6,305 nucleotides of DNA from UBA5359 sp028699365 [NCBI: bacterium] (GTDB lineage Bacteria; UBP13; UBA5359). Each line of letters begins with the position of its first letter. Position 1 is the first letter of the stretch. The notes beneath the pieces are model-generated. The model ran no database searches. It saw only the letters and a program-made list of their open reading frames with translations, and had not been told where the DNA came from. Of the stretch, positions 1 through 4,699 are shown piece after piece. The translations under genes were made by a program, and so were the position numbers. The stretch is taken from positions 1 through 6,305 of the forward strand of contig JAQVUQ010000167.1 of NCBI GenBank assembly GCA_028699365.1. The letters run 5' to 3'.

Positions 1-79
1 CCTATTATTATTCGCTGTCAAAGAGAGCTATACCTTTTTGTCAGGGAAAACTTTTGAGATTTTAGTGCGTTTGTTAAGA

Positions 80-147
80 TGGAAGACGGAAGACGGAAGT
101 CAGAAGACAGAAGTTAGAAGACAGAAGTTAGAAGACGGGAGACGGAA
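80..147. repeat. Purine-rich heptanucleotide repeat tract
   Basis: This is a run of about nine or ten degenerate 7-bp units such as GACGGAA, GTCAGAA, GACAGAA and GTTAGAA. The plus strand is almost all purines plus scattered C and T, and the minus strand is pyrimidine-rich. It lies downstream of the minus-strand secreted-protein gene and is related to the GAAGACA and GGAGTCA heptads found elsewhere in the window. The period of seven is not a multiple of three, so it is not expected to be coding, although one frame stays open through it. The bases before it (1-79) hold no gene I can support. Confidence 0.85.
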
Positions 148-148
148 A

Positions 149-171
149 GGGAGGCCTTGCGGCGGCCCCCC
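149..171 (-). terminator. Candidate terminator hairpin after the secreted-protein gene
   Basis: The arms at 149-156 (GGGAGGCC) and 164-171 (GGCCCCCC) pair over eight positions with one A-C mismatch and enclose a seven-base loop. Read on the minus strand, the hairpin follows the stop codon of the secreted-protein gene by about 33 bases. Only three T residues come directly after it, so it is a weak intrinsic terminator at best. It could instead be a hairpin that belongs to the neighbouring heptad repeat, as other repeat tracts in this window also adjoin hairpins. Confidence 0.4.
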
Positions 172-204
172 CTTTAATTGTGTTCGGATGTTCCTGTTTA
201 CGCT

Positions 205-834
205 CTACCTGATGGTGAAGTCCAGATCTATATCCTTCTGATCATATGTGCCCTGTCTGGCGCTGATGGATACGCTGACGTTTTCGCCGTAGCGGTAATC
301 CTCGGGATATATCCTCACAAACGGCGTTCCGGAGTAAACCTTTACCTCCTGATGCGATCTGCGTCCCTTGATGGTAAAGGTGGCGCCACGGATATCGTCG
401 CCTTCCAGCCATATCTTCACAGGCTTTTTGAGATTGGCTTTGCGGTCGTGGTTCATATCCCTCTCTACGTCCGCGTCGGATATCCTGAGGGTCATATACC
501 GCTCGCCGATACGGATGTTAGGCCTGTCGCACTTATCACGCCCGTCATGATAGCGGCGATGATAGTTGCAGTAATAACGGGTCGCCTTGTTCTGGTTATT
601 GACGATGCTTCCTATAATGAAGCCGCCGATAACTCCCGGCCAAAAGCCGTCCCCATCCTTCTTATCGCGGTCACGGTCACGATCATGATCACCGTCGCGA
701 TGCTGAGCATCTACTGCGATCCCCTGCTTCTTTACGTCCTTATCACCGATCTTTATGCCGTCAGCCAGAAGAACCATCGGCAATGCCGTCACCAACAGTG
801 CCAGAAGCACCCATACTGCAAGAACCTTTTTCAT
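205..834 (-). CDS. Secreted protein of unknown function with Asp/Arg-rich segment
   Basis: The 209-residue product starts with a clear signal peptide: Lys-Lys, then a hydrophobic run to about residue 24, with likely cleavage near Ala24. After a polar stretch, residues about 45-62 are a low-complexity Asp/Arg/His run containing HDRDRDRD. Residues about 63-80 are a glycine-spaced hydrophobic segment (WPGVIGGFIIGSI) that could be a short membrane-associating helix. Next comes a Tyr/His/Arg-rich patch with two cysteines (Cys89, Cys102). The last 100 residues alternate hydrophobic and polar residues, as in a beta domain. The start is supported by AAGGGGG at 844-850, nine bases upstream. I do not recognise the family. 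An exported or cell-envelope location is the only inference I would make; ion or polyanion binding by the charged run is possible but unproven. It is transcribed divergently from the two-component genes. Confidence 0.8.
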   Translation of the reverse strand: MKKVLAVWVLLALLVTALPMVLLADGIKIGDKDVKKQGIAVDAQHRDGDHDRDRDRDKKDGDGFWPGVIGGFIIGSIVNNQNKATRYYCNYHRRYHDGRDKCDRPNIRIGERYMTLRISDADVERDMNHDRKANLKKPVKIWLEGDDIRGATFTIKGRRSHQEVKVYSGTPFVRIYPEDYRYGENVSVSISARQGTYDQKDIDLDFTIR

Positions 835-900
835 TTTGCTATTCCCCCTTTGTATTATTCAGGCCCGGTCGATTGTGTTTGGGCCGGCTGCACTGGATTA

Positions 901-932
901 GGAGTCAGGAGCCAGGAGCCAGGAGCCAGGAG
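901..932. repeat. GGAGTCA/GGAGCCA heptad tract
   Basis: Four 7-bp units (one GGAGTCA, three GGAGCCA) plus a final GGAG. It lies between the secreted-protein start and its candidate promoter, so it would be in that gene's transcribed leader, where it reads as repeated CTCC. It matches the tract at 1067-1091 in unit sequence. Confidence 0.9.
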
Positions 933-989
933 AATTCATGCTTGCTGTCTGGGCTTTTGTCCCGGCTTCCTTTTTCTGTCCCTATGTCC

Positions 990-995
990 ATTATA
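990..995 (-). promoter_or_regulatory. Candidate -10 element for the secreted-protein gene
   Basis: A perfect TATAAT is read on the minus strand, about 155 bases before the secreted-protein start codon. No good -35 lies at 16-18 bp; the nearest option is TGAAAC at 19 bp (1015-1020). The call rests on the -10 match and on its place in the divergent intergenic region 835-1219. Apart from the repeats and promoters listed here, I see no gene in that stretch. Confidence 0.35.
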
Positions 996-1031
996 CGGAT
1001 AGATACCTGTTTTGGTTTCAGCGATTGTTGG

Positions 1032-1060
1032 TTGTAATCAAGCACCTGGTAAAGTAAAAT
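1032..1060 (+). promoter_or_regulatory. Candidate promoter of the response regulator-kinase genes
   Basis: TTGTAA at 1032-1037 and TAAAAT at 1055-1060 are separated by exactly 17 bp, close to the vegetative consensus. Transcription would start near 1067, at the first base of the GGAG heptads, leaving a leader of about 150 bases that consists almost entirely of repeats and a hairpin. The same -10 hexamer is used in the glnA promoter of this window. Confidence 0.55.
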
Positions 1061-1066
1061 AATTAA

Positions 1067-1140
1067 GGAGCCAGGAGTCAGGAGTCAGGAGTTTGAGCTG
1101 GTTACCTGGGTATGGGAAGTCAGAAGACAGGAGACAGAAG
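1067..1140. repeat. Purine heptad tracts flanking a 33-bp core repeat
   Basis: At 1067-1091 there are GGAGCCA and two GGAGTCA units plus GGAG. At 1116-1140 there are GAAGTCA, GAAGACA, GGAGACA and GAAG. Between them lies a core (1087-1119) that recurs at 1847-1879 with five differences in 33 positions, all transitions. The whole stretch would be in the 5' leader of the response regulator. Confidence 0.85.
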
Positions 1141-1155
1141 TGGGAATCCTGAGAC

Positions 1156-1199
1156 CAACAACTAACAACCAACAACTAACAACTGCGCTCGAAGAGCGC
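1156..1199 (+). repeat. YAACAAC heptads plus GCGCTC hairpin (module copy 1)
   Basis: Four heptads alternate CAACAAC and TAACAAC (1156-1183). One base later comes a hairpin with arms GCGCTC (1185-1190) and GAGCGC (1194-1199) around the loop GAA. It ends eight bases before the response regulator ribosome binding site. The same heptad-hairpin arrangement recurs at 4597-4647, and inverted at 1780-1826 and 5547-5575. Confidence 0.9.
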
Positions 1200-1219
1200 T
1201 TCAAGCGGAGCGTCCATTC

Positions 1220-1777
1220 ATGCGGATACTGATTGCGGACGATGAGGCTATTATCCGGCTCGATCTGCAGGAACTGCTGCAGGAATTGGGCCATGAAGTG
1301 GTCAGCTCTGTGGGGAACGGACTGGAGGCTATCGAGCAGGCGCGCCTGCTGCAGCCGGACCTCCTGATCCTGGATATCAAGATGCCCGTTATGGACGGCC
1401 TGAGCGCAGCCCAGGCGCTTATGAGCGAGGATATCGCTCCTGTTATCCTGCTCACGGCCTATAGTGACAAGCACCTCATCAGCAAAGCCGGTAAAGCCGG
1501 GGTCTATGCCTATCTGGTCAAACCTTTCTCGGAGACGGATATAGAGACGGCCCTCTCCATTGCCGTTGCCAGGCACAGGGATATCTGTAACCTTAAAGGA
1601 CTCACCAGAGAGCTGCAGCAGAATCTGACGGAGCGTAAGTTGCTGGAGAAAGCCAAAGGTATGTTGATGGATCTGAACGGCATATCGGAGGAAGCGGCCT
1701 TTGCGTACATACGCAAGCAAAGCCAGGTAACCGGGAAGTCGATGACGGCTGTGGCCAGGTCTATTGTTGGGGAGTAG
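1220..1777 (+). CDS. ANTAR-domain response regulator (EutV/NasT-like antiterminator)
   Basis: The 185-residue protein has a receiver domain (about 1-118) with the acidic pocket Asp7/Asp8, phosphoacceptor Asp52, Thr79 and Lys101. A coiled linker (about 120-140) leads to a C-terminal ANTAR domain (about 128-183), whose signature is visible as KAKGMLM, then G-SEEAA, then IRKQSQ and SMTAVARSIV. ANTAR regulators bind nascent RNA hairpins and prevent transcription termination. In EutV-type proteins this needs phosphorylation by a partner kinase. The kinase gene follows directly, after a hairpin and heptad repeat. The start is supported by GGAG at 1207-1210 with a nine-base spacer. The nearest plausible target is the terminator in the glnA leader. 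Family assignment is firm; the target is inferred. I give no gene symbol because no eut or nas genes are present. Confidence 0.95.
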   Translation: MRILIADDEAIIRLDLQELLQELGHEVVSSVGNGLEAIEQARLLQPDLLILDIKMPVMDGLSAAQALMSEDIAPVILLTAYSDKHLISKAGKAGVYAYLVKPFSETDIETALSIAVARHRDICNLKGLTRELQQNLTERKLLEKAKGMLMDLNGISEEAAFAYIRKQSQVTGKSMTAVARSIVGE

Positions 1778-1779
1778 TA

Positions 1780-1826
1780 GCGCCCTTCGGGCGCGGTTGT
1801 TCGTTGTTGGTTGTTGGTTGTTGGTT
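1780..1826 (-). repeat. Hairpin plus RRTTGTT heptads (module copy 2, inverted)
   Basis: Arms GCGCCC (1780-1785) and GGGCGC (1789-1794) enclose the loop TTC. Four heptads follow: GGTTGTT, CGTTGTT, GGTTGTT, GGTTGTT, then GGTT. This is the reverse complement of the module at 1156-1199. The hairpin begins two bases after the response regulator stop codon, so it might dampen transcription into the kinase gene, though it lacks a clean T run. Confidence 0.88.
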
Positions 1827-1846
1827 TGGGGGGCCATTTGCAAGTA

Positions 1847-1879
1847 AGGAGTTTGGGCCGGTTATTTGGGTATGGGGAG
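1847..1879 (+). repeat. Second copy of the 33-bp core repeat
   Basis: It is identical to 1087-1119 at 28 of 33 positions, and all five differences are transitions. It contains GGGTATGGG and ends in the GGGGAG (1874-1879) that serves as the kinase ribosome binding site. Translation of the kinase therefore appears to be initiated from within a dispersed repeat. Confidence 0.8.
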
Positions 1880-1884
1880 ACGGA

Positions 1885-2499
1885 ATGCAGGATCAGGATA
1901 AGATAATTCAGGAGATACATCACCGGGTCAAGAACAATTTGCAGACGGTGGCCAGCCTTCTCAGGCTGCAGATGCGGCGAACATCTTCGCTGGAGGCAAA
2001 GCGGGTTCTATCGGACGGTATAAACCGCATTCTGAGCATAGCCGTCCTGCATGACCTGCTGTCGCACAGCGGCAGCGATGCCGTGAATCTACGCTCTTTG
2101 GTGGACAGCATGGTGAGAGAGAACCTTAAACAGCTTCTACCCGGGCAGGCGGTAACAACTGAGATAGATATAACCGATTGCCGCATACTCTCGCATCAGG
2201 CCTCGTCTCTGGCGCTGGTTATTAATGAGTTGTTGTTAAATGCCGTCAAGCACGGTTTTTCCGGCATCGATAAAGGCAAAATATGCATATCCTCCGTTAT
2301 AGACGATAACAGGCTGACGCTGACGGTATCTGATAACGGCAAGGGAATGCCGGAGGGCCTCTCCCCTGCTACGGCATCGGGGTTGGGGCTGAACCTGGTC
2401 CGTTCAATAGTAAAGGAGAATCTGCACGGGGAGATAGACTTCTCCGGAGAGGACGGCACAACCGTTGTCATCAGCTTTCCGTTGGAGCAGGATATATAG
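1885..2499 (+). CDS. Sensorless HisKA_2 histidine kinase (EutW-like)
   Basis: A 204-residue soluble kinase with no membrane segment and no room for a PAS or GAF sensor domain. Residues about 6-80 form the HisKA_2 dimerisation and phosphotransfer region; the motif EIHHRVKNNLQ gives His13 as the likely phosphoacceptor. The HATPase domain follows, with the N box around Asn114-Asn119 (NELLLNAVKHG), G1 at Asp150-Gly154 (DNGKG) and G2 at Gly166-Gly168. The chosen ATG lies five bases after GGGGAG (1874-1879). An in-frame start at 1804 is rejected because the extra 27 codons would be translated heptad repeat. This kinase class is the usual partner of ANTAR regulators, and its gene directly follows one, so it probably phosphorylates Asp52 of that protein. 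What signal it senses is not evident; EutW kinases usually carry a sensor region. Confidence 0.93.
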   Translation: MQDQDKIIQEIHHRVKNNLQTVASLLRLQMRRTSSLEAKRVLSDGINRILSIAVLHDLLSHSGSDAVNLRSLVDSMVRENLKQLLPGQAVTTEIDITDCRILSHQASSLALVINELLLNAVKHGFSGIDKGKICISSVIDDNRLTLTVSDNGKGMPEGLSPATASGLGLNLVRSIVKENLHGEIDFSGEDGTTVVISFPLEQDI

Positions 2500-2502
2500 A
2501 CT

Positions 2503-2522
2503 TATGATATAATATCGTCATA
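2503..2522 (+). promoter_or_regulatory. Extended -10 promoter with overlapping palindrome before the MNT gene
   Basis: TATAAT at 2508-2513 is preceded by TGA, giving an extended -10 (TGATATAAT). No good -35 is spaced at 17 bp. The -10 sits inside nested dyads: GATAT-A-ATATC (2506-2516) and TATGA (2503-2507) with TCATA (2518-2522). A palindrome over the -10 is a typical place for an operator. Autoregulation of this toxin-antitoxin locus is inference. Confidence 0.45.
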
Positions 2523-2554
2523 GCTTTATTAATTACCTACAGCGTGGTGTGATA

Positions 2555-2872
2555 ATGAACGAATCTGATAAAAAAATCTCAGAAATTATTTCTAGAATTG
2601 TGCAGGCCGTAGATCCTCTCCGGATAATTCTCTTCGGTTCCACTGCCCGGGGCCAAGCGCGTTTGGACAGCGATATAGACGTATTAGTTGTGATGCCTGA
2701 TGGAGCACACCGGCGCAAGGCTATGACGGAAATCTACCGTGCCATGCTCGGCTCAAAGTTAGATGTAGATATAGTAGTTGCTACTTTATCCGATCTGACT
2801 AATTATGCGGATACTTCCGGCTTGGTGTATCGGGAAGCTCTGACAGAAGGAGTACAGGTCTATGCAGCCTAA
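2555..2872 (+). CDS. MNT-type nucleotidyltransferase antitoxin (MntA-like)
   Basis: A 105-residue minimal nucleotidyltransferase. The hallmark motif is complete: LFGSTARG with Gly28-Ser29, then Asp40 and Asp42 (DSDIDVLV), and the third catalytic-type Asp at Asp72 (LDVDIVV). Proteins of this size pair with HEPN-domain RNases. In MntA-HepT systems the nucleotidyltransferase adenylylates and so silences the toxin. Here the HEPN partner is a deleted remnant overlapping the 3' end by 11 bases, so this gene looks like an orphan antitoxin. The start is either ATG 2555 or GTG 2549, two codons earlier; neither has a strong ribosome binding site (weak GGTG at 2546-2549), and I prefer the ATG. A promoter at 2505-2513 separates it from the kinase gene. 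Confidence 0.88.
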   Translation: MNESDKKISEIISRIVQAVDPLRIILFGSTARGQARLDSDIDVLVVMPDGAHRRKAMTEIYRAMLGSKLDVDIVVATLSDLTNYADTSGLVYREALTEGVQVYAA

Positions 2873-3054
2873 GACTGATGGCGCAAATGATCCTTTGAGA
2901 TGGTTATAGATTAGGGGCCGCAGCGATATCTGATTATGATCGCGCTTTGCTGATTGCAGAAGCAACTCTCGAATGGGCAAAGGGTATAGTCCTTAGTGAT
3001 CAGCCTGAGAGCAGCGTCGAAAAAGTTGTTGACATGACCGGCGATATGGGCTAA
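2862..3054 (+). pseudogene. Internally deleted HEPN-domain toxin remnant
   Basis: ATG 2862 has a strong AGAAGGAG (2845-2852) nine bases upstream and overlaps the MNT gene end, as in intact MNT-HEPN pairs. The reading frame begins MQPKTDGANDPLRWL, then hits TAG at 2907-2909, and continues in the same frame as IRGRSDI before TGA at 2931-2933. This resembles the HEPN first helix (a WLxxxRSDL-like pattern). One frame over, 2926-3054 encodes SDYDRALLIAEATLEWAKG and a short tail ending at TAA 3052-3054, which resembles the last HEPN helix. The middle of the usual 120-130-residue domain, including the RX4-6H catalytic motif, is missing. The junction appears to lie near 2925-2935. Assignment is from remembered family pattern, not alignment; it looks like the PF05168 type rather than the DUF86 type. 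Confidence 0.7.
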
Positions 3055-3057
3055 AAT
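3029..3057 (+). promoter_or_regulatory. glnA promoter
   Basis: A perfect -35 TTGACA (3029-3034), a 17-bp spacer, and TAAAAT (3052-3057). This is the best vegetative promoter in the window. It lies inside the tail of the HEPN remnant, and that remnant's TAA stop codon is the start of the -10. Transcription should begin near 3064. Confidence 0.8.
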
Positions 3058-3088
3058 AATACACGAAATTCAATATAAACGGGCGATG

Positions 3089-3125
3089 AAGTCCCTTCAG
3101 CGGTTTGCCGCAGGGGGCTTTTTTT
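3089..3125 (+). terminator. Leader terminator/attenuator upstream of glnA
   Basis: Outer arms 3089-3097 (AAGTCCCTT) and 3112-3120 (AGGGGGCTT) pair along nine positions, counting G-T wobbles. After a two-base CA bulge, the inner arms GCGG (3100-3103) and CCGC (3108-3111) close a TTTG loop. Seven T residues follow at 3119-3125. It sits between the glnA promoter and the glnA ribosome binding site (3133-3140), so it must act on the glnA transcript itself. A competing small hairpin is possible: GGG 3081-3083 with CCC 3093-3095 would disrupt the terminator's 5' arm. GGGC (3081-3084) can also pair with GCCC (3129-3132), next to the ribosome binding site. Confidence 0.8.
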
Positions 3126-3146
3126 ATTGCCCGGAAGGAGAGTAGC

Positions 3147-4472
3147 ATGGTTAAAGACAGACAATATGTGATGCAGCAGATCGAGGCGAACGACATCAAG
3201 TTCATCAAATTATGGTTCACGGATATCCTGGGCTTTTTGAAGAGCTTCTCGATCAACAGGGATGAGCTGGAGAAAGCGTTCGACGAGGGAATGGGCTTTG
3301 ACGGGTCTTCCATCGAAGGCTTCGCCCGCATAGACGAGAGCGATATGGTTGCCATTCCCGATCCCGCCACCTTCCAGATCATCCCCTGGCGTCCCCGTGA
3401 GAAGGGCGTGGCCATGATGTTTGCCGATATCGTGCAGCCTGACGGCCAGCCGTATGCCGGCGATCCCCGTTACGTCCTGAAGCGTAATCTGGAGAAGGCC
3501 AAGGCTCTGGGCTTCGATTTCTATGTAGGACCGGAACTGGAGTATTTCTACTTCAAGGATTCCACCGCTCCCGTCACTCTGGACAAGGGCGGCTACTTTG
3601 ACCTTATCCCGCGTGACGAAGCTCTGGACCTGAGGCGTGAGACCATCCTGGCTCTGGAAGAGATGGAGATCGAGGTGGAGTACTCACACCATGAGGTGGC
3701 TCACTCTCAGCATGAGATAGACCTGCGCTACCAGGAAGCCTTGAAGATGGCCGATACGGTCATGACCTACCGCCTGGTGGTCAAGGAGATCGCACAGGCC
3801 AACGGCGTTTATGCCACCTTCATGCCCAAGCCTATCTTTGGACAGAACGGCAGCGGCATGCATGTGCATATGTCCCTCTTCAAGGGCAAGCGCAATGCTT
3901 TCTTTGATGCATCGGATCGCTATCACCTGTCGGATACCGCCAAGGCCTTTATCGCAGGTTTGATGCGTCATGCACAGGGCTATACCGCCGTTACCAATCA
4001 ATGGGTCAACTCTTACAAGAGACTGCTGCCCGGCTACGAAGCTCCGGTTTACATCTCCTGGGCCCTGCGCAACCGTTCTGATCTGGTCCGGATACCGATG
4101 TACAAGCCCGGTAAGGAAACAGCCACTCGTCTTGAGCTGCGCAGCCCGGATCCGGCCTGCAATCCGTATCTGGCCTTCTCCGCCATGCTGGCAGCCGGCC
4201 TGGACGGCATAGAGAAGGGCTACGATCTGCCTGAACCGGTGGAGGAGAACGTCTTCCACATGGGCGAAGAGGAGCGCAACAGAAGAGGCATCAAGACGCT
4301 TCCCGGGGATCTCAACGAAGCCATTCAGTATATGGAGCAGAGCGAGCTGCTTCGTGAAGCTCTGGGAGATCACGTCTACACCCGCTTCCTGGAGAACAGA
4401 AAGATCGAGTGGGATGATTACAGAAAGCAGATCACCACTTACGAGATAGAGCGGTATTTGCCGATATTGTAA
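3147..4472 (+). CDS. glnA: Glutamine synthetase, type I-alpha
   Basis: A 441-residue cytosolic enzyme making glutamine from glutamate, ammonia and ATP, expected to assemble as a dodecamer. The N-terminal beta-grasp contains GFDGSSIEGFARIDESD with Asp52, and Arg61 at the place of the feedback-inhibition arginine (Arg62) of B. subtilis GlnA. The catalytic domain shows metal ligands Glu130 and Glu132 (GPELEYF), Glu183, Glu190 and His239 (NGSGMHVHMS), the RLLPGYEAPVY and NRSDLVRIP loops, and LELRSPDPACNPYLA. At about 440 residues it fits the I-alpha class. It lacks the 25-residue insertion and the adenylylation-tyrosine NLYDLPP region of I-beta enzymes, so control by GlnE is not expected. ATG 3147 follows GGAAGGAG (3133-3140) by six bases. 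An upstream TTG start at 3105 is rejected because it lies within the leader terminator. Expression probably depends on read-through of that terminator. Confidence 0.98.
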   Translation: MVKDRQYVMQQIEANDIKFIKLWFTDILGFLKSFSINRDELEKAFDEGMGFDGSSIEGFARIDESDMVAIPDPATFQIIPWRPREKGVAMMFADIVQPDGQPYAGDPRYVLKRNLEKAKALGFDFYVGPELEYFYFKDSTAPVTLDKGGYFDLIPRDEALDLRRETILALEEMEIEVEYSHHEVAHSQHEIDLRYQEALKMADTVMTYRLVVKEIAQANGVYATFMPKPIFGQNGSGMHVHMSLFKGKRNAFFDASDRYHLSDTAKAFIAGLMRHAQGYTAVTNQWVNSYKRLLPGYEAPVYISWALRNRSDLVRIPMYKPGKETATRLELRSPDPACNPYLAFSAMLAAGLDGIEKGYDLPEPVEENVFHMGEEERNRRGIKTLPGDLNEAIQYMEQSELLREALGDHVYTRFLENRKIEWDDYRKQITTYEIERYLPIL

Positions 4473-4502
4473 TCTTAAGCCCGTTCAGGGCTTAAGATTA
4501 CA
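4468..4502 (+). terminator. Perfect 15-bp hairpin containing the glnA stop codon
   Basis: Arms 4468-4482 and 4488-4502 are perfectly complementary around the loop GTTCA, and the glnA TAA (4470-4472) lies inside the first arm. No T run follows on either strand, so it is not a classical intrinsic terminator. It may protect the mRNA 3' end or belong to the adjoining repeat element, as the similar hairpin at 5457-5487 also abuts heptads. Confidence 0.6.
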
Positions 4503-4540
4503 GTCTGAAGTCTGAAGTCTGAAGTCTGAAGTCTGAAGTA
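4502..4540. repeat. Five perfect AGTCTGA heptads
   Basis: Five exact tandem copies of AGTCTGA (4502-4536) plus AGTA. This is the least diverged repeat tract in the window, so probably the youngest or most actively slipping. It starts at the last base of the glnA hairpin. Between it and the next module (4541-4596) there is only degenerate heptad-like sequence (GAAGATA, GAAGTTA) and a GCTTGCATG core that recurs inverted near 5520-5537. Confidence 0.93.
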
Positions 4541-4596
4541 TTGGGGACCGTTTGGAAGATAGAAGTTAGGGCTAGGCTTGCATGAGGACTTGAGAC

Positions 4597-4647
4597 TAAC
4601 AACTAACAACTAACAACCAACAACTAACAACCGCGCCCGGAGGGCGC
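4597..4647 (+). repeat. YAACAAC heptads plus GCGCCC hairpin (module copy 3)
   Basis: Five heptads (TAACAAC three times, CAACAAC, TAACAAC; 4597-4631) are followed by C and then a hairpin with arms GCGCCC (4633-4638) and GGGCGC (4642-4647) around the loop GGA. Orientation is the same as the copy at 1156-1199. It lies in the convergent gap between glnA and the CBS gene. Confidence 0.92.
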
Positions 4648-4650
4648 ATG

Positions 4651-4698
4651 ACAAAAGAGAGCGGCATGAGTCAAAACCCTCATGCCGCTCTCTTTTGT
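4651..4698. terminator. Bidirectional terminator between glnA and the CBS gene
   Basis: Arms 4651-4670 and 4679-4698 form a perfect 20-bp stem with an eight-base loop. Both strands end in CTCTCTTTTGT, giving a short T run in either direction. It starts one base beyond the CBS-gene stop codon (4700-4702) and is the main terminator for that operon. It probably also stops glnA transcripts coming from the other side. Confidence 0.85.
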
Positions 4699-4699
4699 G

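Noticed and set aside
16-21. TTGACA on the minus strand near the window start
   Set aside because: A -10 at the right distance would fall outside the window, so a promoter cannot be judged.
38-241. Plus-strand reading frame at the window start, open from the edge
   Set aside because: Most of it is translated heptad repeat and the hairpin, and it overlaps the 3' end of the secreted-protein gene. The part before the repeat (1-79) is too short to judge as a gene end.
178-1002. Long plus-strand reading frame of 274 codons opposite the secreted protein
   Set aside because: It is antisense to a gene with a good signal peptide and ribosome binding site, and its end runs into heptad repeats. It has no ribosome binding site or recognisable domain.
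1085-1843. Long minus-strand reading frame of 252 codons across the response regulator
   Set aside because: It is the antisense shadow of a firmly assigned ANTAR regulator, with ends made of translated heptad repeats.
1804-1884. Upstream in-frame start that would add 27 residues to the kinase
   Set aside because: The extension translates GTTGTTG heptads and the core repeat; the ATG at 1885 has a proper ribosome binding site.
3060-3140. T-box or metabolite riboswitch in front of glnA
   Set aside because: The leader is only about 80 bases, too short for a T-box, and shows no T-box sequence or known riboswitch core; only the terminator and a small competing hairpin are visible.
3105-3146. Upstream TTG start that would add 14 residues to GlnA
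   Set aside because: It lies in the loop and T run of the leader terminator; ATG 3147 has GGAAGGAG at ideal spacing and matches family N-termini.
3684-4373. Minus-strand reading frame of 229 codons inside glnA
   Set aside because: It is antisense to highly conserved glutamine synthetase sequence, with no independent start signals.
4502-4631. Possible CRISPR array
   Set aside because: Units are 7 bp in direct tandem without spacers, and there are no cas genes.
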